A stretch of 64,000 bases of DNA from Mesorhizobium sp. M7A.F.Ca.US.008.03.1.1 (GCF_003997495.1 NZ_RZRU01000003.1:186001-250000); one strand, 5' to 3'; positions 45,252 to 54,987 are shown, numbered from the stretch's first letter. The notes: generated by a model not told the origin, from the letters alone. Numbers and translations: made by a program.

Positions 45252-45647
45252 TTATTCCGGGATGACGGCAGTCGCCTGGATCTCCACCTTTGCCCGGTCC
45301 TCGACCAGCGCCACCACCTGCACGGCGGCCATCGCCGGAAAATGCCGGCCGATCACCTCGCGATAGGCCTCGCCGATACCCCTGAGATTGGCGAGGTATT
45401 CGGCCTTGTCGGTGAAATACCAGGTCATCGAAGTGATGTGCTGCGGTCCGGCACCGGCTTCCGCCAGCACCGCCACGATGTTCTTGAGTGTCTGCCGTAC
45501 CTGGCCAACAAAATCGTCGGTCTCGAACTGGCATTGGCCGTTCCAGCCGACCTGTCCGCCGACGAAGACGAGCCGCCCGCGCGCCGCGACGCCATTGGCG
45601 TAGCCGACAGGTTTTGCCCAGCCTTCCGGCTGCAGAATCGTGTGCAT
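45252..45647 (-). CDS. RidA/YjgF-family enamine/imine deaminase
   Basis: 131 aa small trimeric protein that hydrolyses reactive enamine/imine intermediates. The family pattern is present (FVGGQVGWNGQ near residue 28, ITSMTWYFTD near 70, and the end VEDRAKVEIQATAV). The arginine common in active RidA near residue 105 is replaced in this stretch, so the activity is uncertain. CGGGAGG precedes the ATG. It is the last gene of the 51.6-45.3 kb unit, 63 bases after the acyl-CoA dehydrogenase gene. Confidence 0.88.
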   Translation of the reverse strand: MHTILQPEGWAKPVGYANGVAARGRLVFVGGQVGWNGQCQFETDDFVGQVRQTLKNIVAVLAEAGAGPQHITSMTWYFTDKAEYLANLRGIGEAYREVIGRHFPAMAAVQVVALVEDRAKVEIQATAVIPE

Positions 45648-45710
45648 TCAAAACCTCCCGGTATTCCAAAAACCAATTTTCAAAATCGAATGCCCGTCAA
45701 ATCTCTGCCG

Positions 45711-46859
45711 TCACGCCGCGCCCATCACTTGCCGCGCGATCACCACTTTCTGCACGTCGGAGGCACCCTCGTAGATGCGCAGCGCGCGGATCTCGCGATA
45801 CAGGCTTTCGACGATATGGCCTTTGCGGACACCGTCGCCGCCATGCAGTTGCACGGCCTTGTCGATCACCTCTTGCGCCTTGTCGGTGGCAAACAGCTTG
45901 GCCATCGCCGCTTCGCGGGTGACGCGGGGCGCACCCATGTCCTTGGTCCAGGCGGCGCGGTAGACCAGCAGGGCGGCCGCGTCGACGTCCAGCGCCATGT
46001 CGGCGATATGGCCCTGGACCATCTGCAACTCGCCCATCGGCGCGCCGAACAGTTTGCGCTCGGCCACCCGTTTGATGCTTTCGTCCAGCGCGCGGCGGGC
46101 AAAGCCGAGCGCTGCCGCACCCACCGTCGAACGGAACACGTCGAGCACCGACATGGCGATGCGGAAGCCGTCGCCGGGTCTGCCGATCAGCGCCGAGGCG
46201 GGCAGGCGGACCTGCTCGAAAGACAGCCGCGCTAGCGGATGCGGTGCGATCACTTCCAGGCGTTCGGTGATGCCGAGCCCCTTGGCGTCGCCAGGCACAA
46301 GAAAGGCGGAAAGCCCCTTGGCGCCAGGCGCCTCGCCGGTTCGGGCAAAGACGACATAGAGGTCGGCGATGCCGCCATTGGAAATCCACGTCTTCTCGCC
46401 GAACAGGACATAGCTGTCGCCGTCGCGGGTCGCCGTCATTTCGGTGTTGGCGACATCCGAGCCAGAGCGCGGTTCTGATAAAGCGAAGGCGGAAATCGCC
46501 TTGCCGGCGCGCGTCTTTGCCAGCCATTGCTGCTGTTGCGGCGTGCCGAACAGGCTGAGCGCACCGGTGCCCAGCCCTTGCATGGCGAAGGCGAAATCGG
46601 CGAGCCCGTCATGGCGGGCCAGCGTCTCGCGCGCGATGCACAAAGTGCGCACGTCGAGTGGTCCCGGATTGTCGGTGTCGAGCGCCGTCGGCTTCAGCCA
46701 GCCATCTTTGCCGAGCTTGCCCACCAGCTCGCGGCAGGCGGCATCGACATCATGGTGGGAAACGGGCAGGTTTTTCGCGCACCATGCCTCCAGCTGCTCG
46801 GCCAGCTCGCGATGACGGTCTTCGAAGAACGGCCAGTTGAGGAAGGAGCGGTCAGGCAT
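45711..46859 (-). CDS. Acyl-CoA dehydrogenase
   Basis: 382 aa FAD enzyme that makes 2,3-enoyl-CoA and passes electrons to ETF. FAD motifs are [12 protein letters not shown] near residue 128 and TWISNGG near 160; [34 protein letters not shown] with the catalytic Glu in IYEG is near the C-terminus. The ATG at 46859 fits the family start; further upstream the frame enters a repeat element. Within the aromatic-CoA type unit it would act on the ring-reduced or ring-opened CoA ester. Confidence 0.92.
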   Translation of the reverse strand: MPDRSFLNWPFFEDRHRELAEQLEAWCAKNLPVSHHDVDAACRELVGKLGKDGWLKPTALDTDNPGPLDVRTLCIARETLARHDGLADFAFAMQGLGTGALSLFGTPQQQQWLAKTRAGKAISAFALSEPRSGSDVANTEMTATRDGDSYVLFGEKTWISNGGIADLYVVFARTGEAPGAKGLSAFLVPGDAKGLGITERLEVIAPHPLARLSFEQVRLPASALIGRPGDGFRIAMSVLDVFRSTVGAAALGFARRALDESIKRVAERKLFGAPMGELQMVQGHIADMALDVDAAALLVYRAAWTKDMGAPRVTREAAMAKLFATDKAQEVIDKAVQLHGGDGVRKGHIVESLYREIRALRIYEGASDVQKVVIARQVMGAA

Positions 46860-46896
46860 GTTTGCCTCCGCAGTGCTTGGAGCGTTGCGCTCTACG

Positions 46897-47056
46897 GCGC
46901 CCCCCTCTGTCCTGCCGGACATCTCCCCCTCTAGGGGGGAGATCGGCTGTCATTGCCGCTTTCGCCAATCGCCAGCGCTGCAAGATGGGAGCCGGCGCCC
47001 AAGCTGCCAATCTCCCCCCTTGAGGGGGAGATGTCCGGCAGGACAGAGGGGGGCGC
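46897..47056. repeat. Palindromic intergenic element, family A copy 1 (160 bp)
   Basis: Inverted arms of about 46 bp (GCGCCCCCCTCTGTCCTGCC onward) flank a centre of about 67 bases. Each arm contains a further palindrome (ATCTCCCCC..GGGGGAGAT). It sits between the enoyl-CoA hydratase and acyl-CoA dehydrogenase genes. A second 160-bp copy is at 60291. No coding capacity; MITE- or RIME-like. Confidence 0.85.
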
Positions 47057-47090
47057 TGTCCCGCCAACGTCTCGATTGAACCGCTCATCA

Positions 47091-47903
47091 TCAGTCCCCC
47101 TCGAACACCGGCTTCTCCTTGGCCACGAACGCCTTGTAGGCACGCTCAAAATCCCGCGTCTGCATGCAGATCGCTTGCGCCTGCGCCTCCGCCTCGATCG
47201 CTTGGTCGAGACCCATCGACCATTCCTGGTTGAGCTGTGTCTTGGTGATGCCGTGCGCGAAGGTCGGACCGGAGACGATGCGCGCCGCCATGTCGAGCGC
47301 GTCGGCCTCAAGCGCTGCGGCATCGACCAACCTGTTGTAGAACCCCCAGCGCTCGCCTTCCGCCGCCGTCATGGTGCGGCCGGTGTAGAGCAGTTCGGCG
47401 GCGCGGCCCTGGCCGATGATGCGCGGCAGGATCGCGCAGGCGCCCATGTCGCAGCCGGCGAGGCCGACGCGGGTGAACAGGAATGCGGTCTTCGCTTCCG
47501 GCGTGGCGATGCGGATATCGGAGCTCATGGCAATGATGGCACCTGCGCCGACCGCGACGCCGTCGACCGCCGCAATGATCGGCTTGCCGCAATTCAGCAT
47601 CGCCTTGACGAAATCGCCGGTCATGCGGGTGAAGGCGAGAAGCTGCTTCATGTCCATCTTGACCAGCGGCCCGATGATGTCATGGACATCGCCGCCGGAG
47701 CAGAAATTGCCGCCATTGGAGAGGAACACCACGGCGTCGACATCGTCGGCATAGACGAGGTCGCGGAACGTGTCGCGAAGCTCGGCATAGCTGTCGAAGG
47801 TCAGCGGGTTCTTGCGCTCCGGCCGGTCGAGCCGGACCTTGGCGATCCTGCCCTCGACCTCCCACAGGAAATGCTTCGGCTTGCGTCCGGCCATTGCGGT
47901 CAT
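47091..47903 (-). CDS. Enoyl-CoA hydratase/isomerase family protein
   Basis: 270 aa crotonase-fold enzyme. Oxyanion-hole segments are visible: [17 protein letters not shown] near residue 65 and [22 protein letters not shown] near 110. The downstream [21 protein letters not shown] supports a hydratase-like member. The ATG at 47903, overlapping the MarR stop (ATGA), follows GGGAGGG. Expected to hydrate the enoyl-CoA made by the neighbouring dehydrogenase. Confidence 0.9.
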   Translation of the reverse strand: MTAMAGRKPKHFLWEVEGRIAKVRLDRPERKNPLTFDSYAELRDTFRDLVYADDVDAVVFLSNGGNFCSGGDVHDIIGPLVKMDMKQLLAFTRMTGDFVKAMLNCGKPIIAAVDGVAVGAGAIIAMSSDIRIATPEAKTAFLFTRVGLAGCDMGACAILPRIIGQGRAAELLYTGRTMTAAEGERWGFYNRLVDAAALEADALDMAARIVSGPTFAHGITKTQLNQEWSMGLDQAIEAEAQAQAICMQTRDFERAYKAFVAKEKPVFEGD

Positions 47904-48370
47904 TCGCGTCCCTCCCAATTGCTGCGGAACGAGGTCAGCATGCCGGTCAGCCGGCGCGCGTCGTCCTCGCTGACCTTGCCCAGCAATTCACCGATCCAGC
48001 CTTCATGCGCCGCGGCGATGGTGGCGAAGGCCTGCGTACCTTCCTCGGTCAGCCGCACCATCGAGGTGCGGCGATCGCCATTGCGCCTCGCGCGGGCGAC
48101 AAGTCCTTCCGAAACCAGCCGGTCGACGATTCCCGTGACATTGCCGTTGGACACCAGCAGGAAGCGCGACAGGTCGCTCATCAGCATGCCTTCCGGCGCG
48201 CGATAGAGGGCGGCCATCACGTCGAAGCGCGGCAGCGTCGTGTTGAATTCCTTCTTCAGCCGCTCGCGCAGCTCGGCCTCGATCGTGCGCGAGGCACGCA
48301 GCAGCCTGATCCACAGACGCAAGCGGTCCTTGCCTGGTCCCGACGGCGCGGGCAGGGGGCCGGCTACCAT
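47900..48370 (-). CDS. MarR-family transcriptional regulator (in aromatic-CoA operon)
   Basis: 156 aa. The winged helix at about 45-105 includes [32 protein letters not shown] and the wing [26 protein letters not shown] precedes the ATG at 48370, which overlaps the SDR stop by seven bases. MarR proteins in such operons usually respond to the aryl-CoA intermediate; the palindrome at 51.67 kb is the likely target. Confidence 0.9.
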   Translation of the reverse strand: MVAGPLPAPSGPGKDRLRLWIRLLRASRTIEAELRERLKKEFNTTLPRFDVMAALYRAPEGMLMSDLSRFLLVSNGNVTGIVDRLVSEGLVARARRNGDRRTSMVRLTEEGTQAFATIAAAHEGWIGELLGKVSEDDARRLTGMLTSFRSNWEGRE

Positions 48371-49122
48371 GTTTCGCCTCCTGAGATGGAAATCGCCTGT
48401 CCGGTGATCGATTGGGCGGCATCGCCGCACAGCCACAGCACGGTGGCGGCAACCTCATCCGGCTGGATGAAGCGGCCTTGCGGGTTGGTCGAGGCAAGGC
48501 TCGACCGCGCCTGCTCGACCGAGCGGCCGGTCTTCTCGATGATGCGCTGGATAGAGTCTTCCAGCATCTCGGTTTCGACAAAGCCCGGGCACACGGCGTT
48601 GACGGTGACACCAGATTTCGCGGTTTCTGCCGCCAGCGCCCGCATCAGGCCGACGACGCCATGCTTGGCGGCGACGTAAGGCGCCACATAGGCGTAGCCT
48701 TTCAGTCCGGCGGTCGAGGCGATGAAAACAATTCGTCCTGTTTTCCGCGCCGCCATTCCGGCCAGCGCCGGCTTTACCGTCAGGAAGGCGCCGGTCAGAT
48801 TGACGTCGAGCGTGCGCTGCCAGTCGGCAAGGGTGGTTTTGTGCGCCGGCGCGCTGCCGGCCATACCGGCATTGGCGACGACGATGTCGAACGGTCCGCG
48901 CGCGGCTTGCGTCCTCTCGTAGAGCGACGCCATCGCCGCCTCATCGGTGACATCGGCGGCGATGCCGAAGATGCGGTCGTTCTCGCCGGCCACCTGGGCA
49001 AGCTCTGCTTCCCGGCGGCCGCAGATGGTGACGTCGATGCCGGCAGCAGCCAGCGCCAGCGCGATGGCACGTCCGACACCGGAGCCACCGCCTGTAACCA
49101 GCGCGTGCTTGCCCGCGATCAT
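48364..49122 (-). CDS. Short-chain dehydrogenase/reductase, 3-hydroxyacyl-CoA dehydrogenase-like
   Basis: 252 aa Rossmann enzyme. The cofactor motif TGGGSGVG is at residues 10-17, NAG near 88, and the catalytic Ser-Tyr-Lys includes YVAAK near 155. GAGG precedes the ATG at 49122. In this operon it would oxidise the hydroxyacyl-CoA produced by the hydratase. Substrate inferred from context. Confidence 0.9.
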   Translation of the reverse strand: MIAGKHALVTGGGSGVGRAIALALAAAGIDVTICGRREAELAQVAGENDRIFGIAADVTDEAAMASLYERTQAARGPFDIVVANAGMAGSAPAHKTTLADWQRTLDVNLTGAFLTVKPALAGMAARKTGRIVFIASTAGLKGYAYVAPYVAAKHGVVGLMRALAAETAKSGVTVNAVCPGFVETEMLEDSIQRIIEKTGRSVEQARSSLASTNPQGRFIQPDEVAATVLWLCGDAAQSITGQAISISGGETW

Positions 49123-49149
49123 GCGCCAATCCTCGAAACTTGGCGCCAA

Positions 49150-49294
49150 GTACCCCCACCCCTAACCCTCCCCACAAGGGGGAGGGAGAAAGCAGCGGCA
49201 GCACCTATCGATCGCAAACTTATGCGGTTTCCGCCGAGTCGAACGCAACATAATCCCCCTCCCCCTTGTGGGGAGGGGCTAGGGGTGGGGGTAC
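49150..49294. repeat. Palindromic intergenic element, family C (145 bp)
   Basis: Inverted arms of about 37 bp (left starts GTACCCCCACCCCTAACC; right ends GGTGGGGGTAC) around a 70-base centre. The arms contain CCCCACAAGGGGG-type palindromes. It lies between the fused hydroxylase gene and the SDR gene. Different in sequence from family A. Confidence 0.82.
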
Positions 49295-49321
49295 AGCGCC
49301 GACGTAGCAAGCGAAAAGCAT

Positions 49322-51616
49322 TCATACTTTCAGCCCCGCGGCGGCGTCGCGCTCGGCCAGCCGATAGAGCTGGTCGCGTCCGGGCAGGTAGGGATCCGGC
49401 CACTTCACGCCACGGTCGCCCAGCGTCACCGCCGCATGCAGCGTCCAGTAGGGATCGGCGAGATGCGGCCGCGCCAGTGCCACAAGATCGGCGCGGCCGG
49501 CCATCAGGATCGAATTGACATGGTCCGGCTCGTAGATGTTGCCGACCGCCATCGTCGCCATGCCGACCTCGTTGCGGATACGGTCGGAAAACGGCGTCTG
49601 GAACATGCGGCCATAGACCGGCTTGGCCAGTGCCGAGGTCTGGCCGGCCGAGACGTCGCAGATGTCGACGCCGGCCTCATGCAGCAGCCGTGCAATCTCG
49701 ACCGCGTCGGCGGGCGTCACGCCTTCGATGCCGACCCAGTCATTGGCCGAAATGCGCATCGAGATCGGCTTCTCCGCCGGCCAGGCGGCGCGCACCGCTC
49801 GAAAGATTTCGAGGGGATAGCGCATGCGATTATCAAGCGAACCGCCATATTCATCCGTGCGCCGGTTGGTGACCGGCGTGATGAAGGACGACAGCAGATA
49901 GCCATGCGCGGCGTGGATCTCGAGCATGTCGAAGCCGCAACGATCGGCCATCTCGGCCGAGGCTGCGAATTCGTCGCGCACGCGGTCCATGTCGGCACGG
50001 TCCATCGCCTTCGGCACCTGATTCTGCGGCGACCACGCCACGGCCGAGGCTGCCATCACCGGCCAGTTGCCTGAGACCAACGGCACGTCGGTGCCCTCCC
50101 AGCCGAGCCGGGTCGAGCCCTTGGCGCCGGAATGGCCGATCTGGGCGCAGATCTTGGCCTCGGTCTCGGTGTGGACGAAGTCGACCAGCCGCTTCCATGC
50201 CACCTCATGCTCGGGTGCATAGAATCCCGGACAACCGGGCGTGATTCGCCCTTCTGGACTGACGCAGGTCATCTCGATATAGATGAGGCCGGCGCCGCCC
50301 TTGGCGCGCTCGGCATAATGGGTGAAATGCCAGTCGGTCGGGCAACCGTCGACGGCCTTGTACTGCGCCATCGGCGACACGACGACGCGGTTCTGCAGCC
50401 TCATGTCGCGCAGCTTGAACGGCGCGAACATCGGCGCGCGGCGCAGGCTGTTGCCGCCGGCGCCGGCCTGGCGCTGGAACCATTCCTCGGCGCTTTCAAG
50501 CCATTCGGCATCGCGCAGCCGCAAATTCTCGTGGCTGATGCGCTGCGAGCGGGTCAAAAGCGAATAGTTGAACTGCACCGGATCGAGGCCAAGATAGCGC
50601 TCGACCTCCTCGAACCATTCGAGCGAATTGCGCGCCGCCGATTGCAGCTTCAGCACCTCGGTGCGGCGGGCATCCTCATATCTACGGAACGCCGCGTCGA
50701 GGTCCGGCTCGGACTCGACATATTCGGCCAGCGCCACCGCGCTTTCCAGCGCCAGCTTGGTGCCGGAGCCGATCGAGAAATGCGCCGACGCCGCCGCATC
50801 GCCCATCAGGGCGAGGTTCTTGTAAGACCAGCGCTCGCACAGCACGCGCGGGAAATTGATCCAGGCCGACCCCCGGATGTGGTTGGCATTGGTCATCAGC
50901 GCGTGGCCGCCGAGATGCTTGGCAAAGATCCGCTCGCAGACGGCGATCGATTCCTGCTGGGACATCGCGCCGAAGCCGAAGGCAGCCCAGGTCTGTTCGC
51001 TGCATTCGACGATGAAGGTCGCCGTGTCGCTGTCGAACTGGTAGGCGTGCGCCCACACCCAGCCATGCTCGGTCTTCTCGAAGATGAAGGTGAACGCGTC
51101 GTCGAATTTCTGTTGCGTGCCGAGCCAGACGAACTTGCATTTGCGGGTGTCGATGTCTGGCTTGAAGATGTCGATGAAGCTGTTGCGCGCCCTGGAGTTC
51201 AGGCCGTCGGCAGCGACCACAAGATCATGCGTCTCCATGTAAGGTTTGGGATCGGCGATGTCGGTCTCGAACATCAGCTTGACGCCGAGTTCGCGCGCGC
51301 GGCGCTGCAGCAGGACCAGAAGCCGCTTGCGGCCGATGCCGCAGAAACCGTGTCCTGACGAGACCGTGCGCACGCCGTCATGGATGACGGCGATGTCGTC
51401 CCAGTAGGCAAAATGCTTCTTGATCCAGACGGCGCTGACCGGGTCGTTCTTCGACAGATTGTCGAGCGTCTCGGCCGACAGCACGACGCCCCAGCCGAAC
51501 GTGTCGTCGGCGCGGTTGCGCTCGAACACCGTCACATCGTGCGTGGCGTCCCTGAGCTTCATCGAAATGGCAAAGTAGAGGCCGGCCGGTCCGCCGCCGA
51601 GAACCGCAACCTTCAT
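49322..51616 (-). CDS. Bifunctional aryl-CoA monooxygenase / Old Yellow Enzyme reductase (salicylyl-CoA 5-hydroxylase or 2-aminobenzoyl-CoA monooxygenase/reductase type)
   Basis: 764 aa fusion. The N-terminal FAD monooxygenase (about 1-385) has [11 protein letters not shown] at 7-17, the DG motif [11 protein letters not shown] near 136, and the GD motif [10 protein letters not shown] near 271. The C-terminal Old Yellow Enzyme domain (about 396-755) has [19 protein letters not shown] and [21 protein letters not shown]. This order is that of 2-aminobenzoyl-CoA monooxygenase/reductase, which hydroxylates and then reduces the ring; automatic names often read salicylyl-CoA 5-hydroxylase. The neighbours are beta-oxidation-type genes. 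No CoA ligase gene is in the unit, so the acid cannot be fixed. Confidence 0.9.
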   Translation of the reverse strand: MKVAVLGGGPAGLYFAISMKLRDATHDVTVFERNRADDTFGWGVVLSAETLDNLSKNDPVSAVWIKKHFAYWDDIAVIHDGVRTVSSGHGFCGIGRKRLLVLLQRRARELGVKLMFETDIADPKPYMETHDLVVAADGLNSRARNSFIDIFKPDIDTRKCKFVWLGTQQKFDDAFTFIFEKTEHGWVWAHAYQFDSDTATFIVECSEQTWAAFGFGAMSQQESIAVCERIFAKHLGGHALMTNANHIRGSAWINFPRVLCERWSYKNLALMGDAAASAHFSIGSGTKLALESAVALAEYVESEPDLDAAFRRYEDARRTEVLKLQSAARNSLEWFEEVERYLGLDPVQFNYSLLTRSQRISHENLRLRDAEWLESAEEWFQRQAGAGGNSLRRAPMFAPFKLRDMRLQNRVVVSPMAQYKAVDGCPTDWHFTHYAERAKGGAGLIYIEMTCVSPEGRITPGCPGFYAPEHEVAWKRLVDFVHTETEAKICAQIGHSGAKGSTRLGWEGTDVPLVSGNWPVMAASAVAWSPQNQVPKAMDRADMDRVRDEFAASAEMADRCGFDMLEIHAAHGYLLSSFITPVTNRRTDEYGGSLDNRMRYPLEIFRAVRAAWPAEKPISMRISANDWVGIEGVTPADAVEIARLLHEAGVDICDVSAGQTSALAKPVYGRMFQTPFSDRIRNEVGMATMAVGNIYEPDHVNSILMAGRADLVALARPHLADPYWTLHAAVTLGDRGVKWPDPYLPGRDQLYRLAERDAAAGLKV

Positions 51617-51648
51617 CTGTGCGATCTCCTCTTCGCTTGCTGGAGTTC

Positions 51649-51685
51649 AGTATCGCGCCGGCGACAAGATATTTCAAGCTTAAAG
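51649..51685 (-). promoter_or_regulatory. Promoter with overlapping palindromic operator, aromatic-CoA operon
   Basis: On the minus strand TTGAAA (51677-51672) and GATACT (51654-51649) are 17 bases apart, a good sigma-70 spacing, about 33 bases before the start codon. The -35 lies in the near-palindrome CTTTAAGCTTGAAA (51685-51672), so a bound regulator would block the polymerase. The MarR protein of the operon is the natural candidate. Confidence 0.6.
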
Positions 51686-51719
51686 TTTTATATCAGAACG
51701 ATTGTCCCGACATGGCGAA

Positions 51720-51751
51720 AGCGCGCCTGCGTGTCGTTGCGCAAGCGCGCT
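51720..51751 (-). terminator. Hairpin after the secreted VOC gene
   Basis: A 12-bp stem with one mismatch (AGCGCGCCTGCG / CGCAAGCGCGCT) and an eight-base loop, just after the VOC stop on the minus strand. Only three T follow, so terminator function is uncertain. Confidence 0.45.
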
Positions 51752-51757
51752 GCCGGA

Positions 51758-52357
51758 TCACTTTTCCGGGCTCTTCGGGCTCCATAGCACCGTCTCGGCG
51801 CCCTTCTCATAGGCCATGCCATCGGGATAGCTGATCGCTTCCAGCTGCAGTCCCCAAGGCGCCTGGAAGTAGAGAATGGTCTGGCCGGCGGCGGGTCCTT
51901 CCTTGACCGGCAATGGTCCCAAGCGTGTCTTGACGCCCTTGCCGTCGAGATAGGCTTTGGCAGCAGTGACATCGTCGACGTAGAAGGCGATGTGGAAGCC
52001 GCCAATGTCGCTGTTCTTCGGTGTCAGGTTCTTCTGGTCCGGTGCTGTGTATTTGAACAGCTCGATGTTCGATCCATAACCGCAGCGGACCATGGTGACC
52101 TCTTCGATCACCGCCTTCGGATCGACGCCAAGCAGATCCTGCATGAAGGTGCCTTTGTCGTCCGCGAACGGACCGAACGACATCGCCTTCTTGCAGCCGA
52201 CCACTTCGGTGAAAAAGTCGACCGCCTGCTTCATATCGGGAACGGTGATGCCTGTGTGGTCGTGCCCGCGCATGCCCGGGATCGAGCTGGCGGTGGCCAT
52301 GCCGGCGCTGCCGAGCATCGCGGCGGCGAGCGTTGCAATTGCGATTGTGGTCTTCAT
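51758..52357 (-). CDS. Exported VOC-family (glyoxalase-fold) protein
   Basis: 199 aa. A clear Sec signal peptide (MKTTIAIATLAAAMLGSAGM.., cleavage near TASS) precedes a VOC domain (HDHTGITVPDMKQAVDFFTE through PWGLQLEAISYPDGMAYE). Most VOC enzymes are cytoplasmic, so a periplasmic location is unusual. GGAGAGGAC precedes the ATG. It follows the second peptide-type ABC operon after 77 bases and may be co-transcribed with it. Reaction unknown. Confidence 0.82.
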   Translation of the reverse strand: MKTTIAIATLAAAMLGSAGMATASSIPGMRGHDHTGITVPDMKQAVDFFTEVVGCKKAMSFGPFADDKGTFMQDLLGVDPKAVIEEVTMVRCGYGSNIELFKYTAPDQKNLTPKNSDIGGFHIAFYVDDVTAAKAYLDGKGVKTRLGPLPVKEGPAAGQTILYFQAPWGLQLEAISYPDGMAYEKGAETVLWSPKSPEK

Positions 52358-52434
52358 GTCAGTCCTCTCCATTGGCGGGACTTGGGTCTTTGCGGTCGCA
52401 CGTCCGAGGCCCGCTTTTCGGCGTGCGTTTACAT

Positions 52435-53271
52435 TCATGTCGGCGCGCTGGCGGCGGCTGGTATGTCCAGCCAGCCGGCATCGATCTCGGGCAACGGAAT
52501 GGCTGCGATGAGATCGCGCGTGTAGCTCTGCCGCGGGTTTTCGAACAAGGCGTCGGTGGCGCTCGCTTCGACGATCACGCCTTCGCGCATGACGATCACC
52601 TGCCGGCACAGCCGCCGAATGACGGACAGATCGTGGCTGATGAAAGCGACAGTCAGGCCCATCTCCGCCGCGAGCTTCTCCAGCAGGGTCAGGATCTGCG
52701 CCTGCGTCGATACGTCGAGACCGGAGACGATCTCGTCGGCCAGCACGAATTTCGGCGACAGCGCCAGTGCGCGCGCAATGCCGACGCGCTGGCGCTGGCC
52801 GCCCGACAGTTCGTGGCGGTAGCGGCTGGCAAAGCTCTGCGGCAGGCCGACACGTTGCAGCGCCTCGGCGACGCGTGCCTTCAGATTGTCGCCAAGGCCG
52901 TTCTGCTTCAGCGGCGCGGCGATGATGCTGGCGATGGTGCGGCGCGGGTTGAGCGACGACATCGGATCTTGAAAAATCATCTGAAGATTGCGGCGCAGCG
53001 GCCTGAGCTCCGCTTCCGGCAGATGGGTGATGTCGCGACCGTCGAAAGTGATGCTGCCGGCGCTGGGCTCCAAGAGGCGCACCAGCGCGCGGCCGAGCGT
53101 CGATTTGCCGGACCCGGATTCGCCGACGATGCCGGTCACCGAGCCCCTGGGAAGGTCGAAATCCAGGCCTTTCAGGATTTCGGCCAATGGCGCGCGGCCG
53201 ATCAGCGGTTTGCGCGTCATGTCGGGCAGCGCGACCTTCAGCCCATGCACGGAAAACAGCGGCTCAGCCAT
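52435..53271 (-). CDS. Dipeptide/oligopeptide-type ABC transporter ATP-binding protein (second subunit)
   Basis: 278 aa ATPase. Walker [10 protein letters not shown] near residue 52, Q-loop MIFQDPMSSLNPR near 100, signature LSGGQRQR near 153, Walker B FVLADEIVSGLD near 173. The Walker B region reads ADEIVSGLD where most relatives have DEP, a mild oddity shared by some DppF proteins. It overlaps the preceding ATPase gene by eight bases. Last transporter gene of this operon. Confidence 0.92.
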   Translation of the reverse strand: MAEPLFSVHGLKVALPDMTRKPLIGRAPLAEILKGLDFDLPRGSVTGIVGESGSGKSTLGRALVRLLEPSAGSITFDGRDITHLPEAELRPLRRNLQMIFQDPMSSLNPRRTIASIIAAPLKQNGLGDNLKARVAEALQRVGLPQSFASRYRHELSGGQRQRVGIARALALSPKFVLADEIVSGLDVSTQAQILTLLEKLAAEMGLTVAFISHDLSVIRRLCRQVIVMREGVIVEASATDALFENPRQSYTRDLIAAIPLPEIDAGWLDIPAAASAPT

Positions 53272-54142
53272 GCGGCCGCCTCCATACCTGGTCGGCGGCG
53301 GCGATCTCGGCAGCAAGCCCGGCCAGCACCGCCTCGTCCACCGGCTTCAGCGAGGCGAAAGGATCGGTGTAGCGCGGCGTCGCCGCCATCAGCGCGCGCG
53401 TGTAGGGGTGCTGCGGCGCGGCGAAGAGAGCAGCCGTGTCAGCCTCCTCCACCACTTTGCCGGCATAGAGCACCGACACCTTCTGGCTGATCTTGGCGAC
53501 GACGCCGAGATCATGGGTGACGAACAGGATCGCCGTGCCATGCTCGCGCTGCAACTGCACGATCAGCCGCAGGATCTGCTTCTGCACGGTGACGTCGAGC
53601 GCCGTGGTCGGCTCGTCGGCGACGATCAGCCTTGGCTCGGCGGCGAAGGCGGCAGCGATCAGCACGCGCTGGCGCATGCCGCCGGAAAGCTCGTGCGGAT
53701 AGCTTTTCAGCACGCGGTCGGGGTCGCGGATCTGCACCTCGTCGAGCAACTGGCGAATGCGGGTATCGGCCTTCTCGCCGCTCCAGCCGAGGATGCGCAC
53801 CAGCCGGTCGGTCATCTGCGAGCCGATGCGCCGCGATGGGTTGAGCGCGGTCAGCGGGCCCTGCGGGATCAGTGCCGTGCGCGCGCCGATCAGCGTGCGC
53901 CGTGCCTTGGGCTGCAATTTGCCGAGGTCTTCGCCCTCGAGCAGCATGTCGCCTTCGACAATGCGCACGCTCGACGGCAGGACACCGAGCACCGCCTTGC
54001 CGATCATCGTCTTGCCGGCGCCGCTTTCGCCGACCAGCGCGCGGACCTCGCCGGGCTGAACGGAGAGCGACACCGAGCGCAGCACACGATGGCCGTTGGG
54101 TAGCACGGCGCTCAGGTCCCTGATCTCGAGACAGGCGCTCAT
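53264..54142 (-). CDS. Dipeptide/oligopeptide-type ABC transporter ATP-binding protein (first subunit)
   Basis: 292 aa ATPase. Walker A GESGAGKTM near residue 40, signature LSGGMRQR near 152, Walker [14 protein letters not shown] near 175, and the H-loop FVTHDLGVV near 210. The ATG at 54142 overlaps the permease stop (ATGA). The open frame continues upstream through the permease gene in another reading, which is not coding. Works with the 52.4-kb ATPase. Confidence 0.92.
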   Translation of the reverse strand: MSACLEIRDLSAVLPNGHRVLRSVSLSVQPGEVRALVGESGAGKTMIGKAVLGVLPSSVRIVEGDMLLEGEDLGKLQPKARRTLIGARTALIPQGPLTALNPSRRIGSQMTDRLVRILGWSGEKADTRIRQLLDEVQIRDPDRVLKSYPHELSGGMRQRVLIAAAFAAEPRLIVADEPTTALDVTVQKQILRLIVQLQREHGTAILFVTHDLGVVAKISQKVSVLYAGKVVEEADTAALFAAPQHPYTRALMAATPRYTDPFASLKPVDEAVLAGLAAEIAAADQVWRRPHG

Positions 54143-54987
54143 CGCAGCACCGGGTCGAAACGCGTCTTCAGCGCCTCGCCGAATTGGCTGAACGACAGCA
54201 CGGTCAGGATCAGCGTGACCAGAGGGAACACCAGCACCCACCACGCCTGGTGGATCGACAGCCGGCCCTCGGCGATGATGCCTCCCCAGGTCGGATCGTC
54301 GGTCGAGATCGACAGATTGACGAAGGACAGGATCGCCTCGACGATGACGGCGATGCCCATTTCCAGCGACAGCAATGCGACGATCGACGGCACCACATTC
54401 GGCAGCACTTCGCGCAGCATGATGCCGATGCGGCCATAGCCGGCGGTGCGGGCATTCTCGACATAGTCCATGCGCGACTGGCCCATGGTCTCGGCACGGA
54501 TCACCCGGCAAAAGCGCGTCCAGTCGATGATAGCGATGGCGAGGATGACGGAACTGAGGCCGGTGCCGAGCACGGCAACCAACAGGATGGCGAACAGCAC
54601 CGGTGGGAACGCCATCCAGACATCGACGATGCGCGAGATGATGCGGTCGGCCCAGCCGCCGAAATAGCCCGCGATCAGGCCCAGCGTCGAGCCGACCAGG
54701 CACGCCGCGATGGCCGCGGCAAACGCGACGATGAAGGCGATGCGGCCGCCGAAGATCAACCTCGACAACAGATCCCGGCCGAGGCTGTCGGTGCCGAGCC
54801 AGTAGCCGGGCTCGGCACCATTCATCCAGAACGGCGGCAACCGCTCCAGCATCAGATCCTGCGCCAGCGGGTCCTGCGGCGCTACCAGCGGGGCGAAGAT
54901 TGCCGCCAGAAGCGCCAGCAGCAGCCAGCCGCCGGCCAGCCACAGACGCGGCGACACAGCTCGTCTTCGAGCACGGCCCTCATCCAT
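54139..54987 (-). CDS. Dipeptide/oligopeptide-type ABC transporter permease (DppC-like)
   Basis: 282 aa inner-membrane protein with about six hydrophobic segments. DppC motifs are WLGTDSLGRDLLSRLIFGGR near residue 65 and the EAA loop DYVENARTAGYGRIGIMLREVLPN near 175. It overlaps the preceding permease gene by eight bases and the next ATPase gene by four. An ATG nine codons upstream is an alternative start. Confidence 0.92.
   Translation of the reverse strand: MDEGRARRRAVSPRLWLAGGWLLLALLAAIFAPLVAPQDPLAQDLMLERLPPFWMNGAEPGYWLGTDSLGRDLLSRLIFGGRIAFIVAFAAAIAACLVGSTLGLIAGYFGGWADRIISRIVDVWMAFPPVLFAILLVAVLGTGLSSVILAIAIIDWTRFCRVIRAETMGQSRMDYVENARTAGYGRIGIMLREVLPNVVPSIVALLSLEMGIAVIVEAILSFVNLSISTDDPTWGGIIAEGRLSIHQAWWVLVFPLVTLILTVLSFSQFGEALKTRFDPVLR

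Noticed and set aside
53264..54943. A 559-codon minus-strand frame covering the first ATPase gene and running into the permease gene
   Set aside because: Only the part from the ATG at 54142 is ATPase; the upstream part is an out-of-frame reading of the permease gene.
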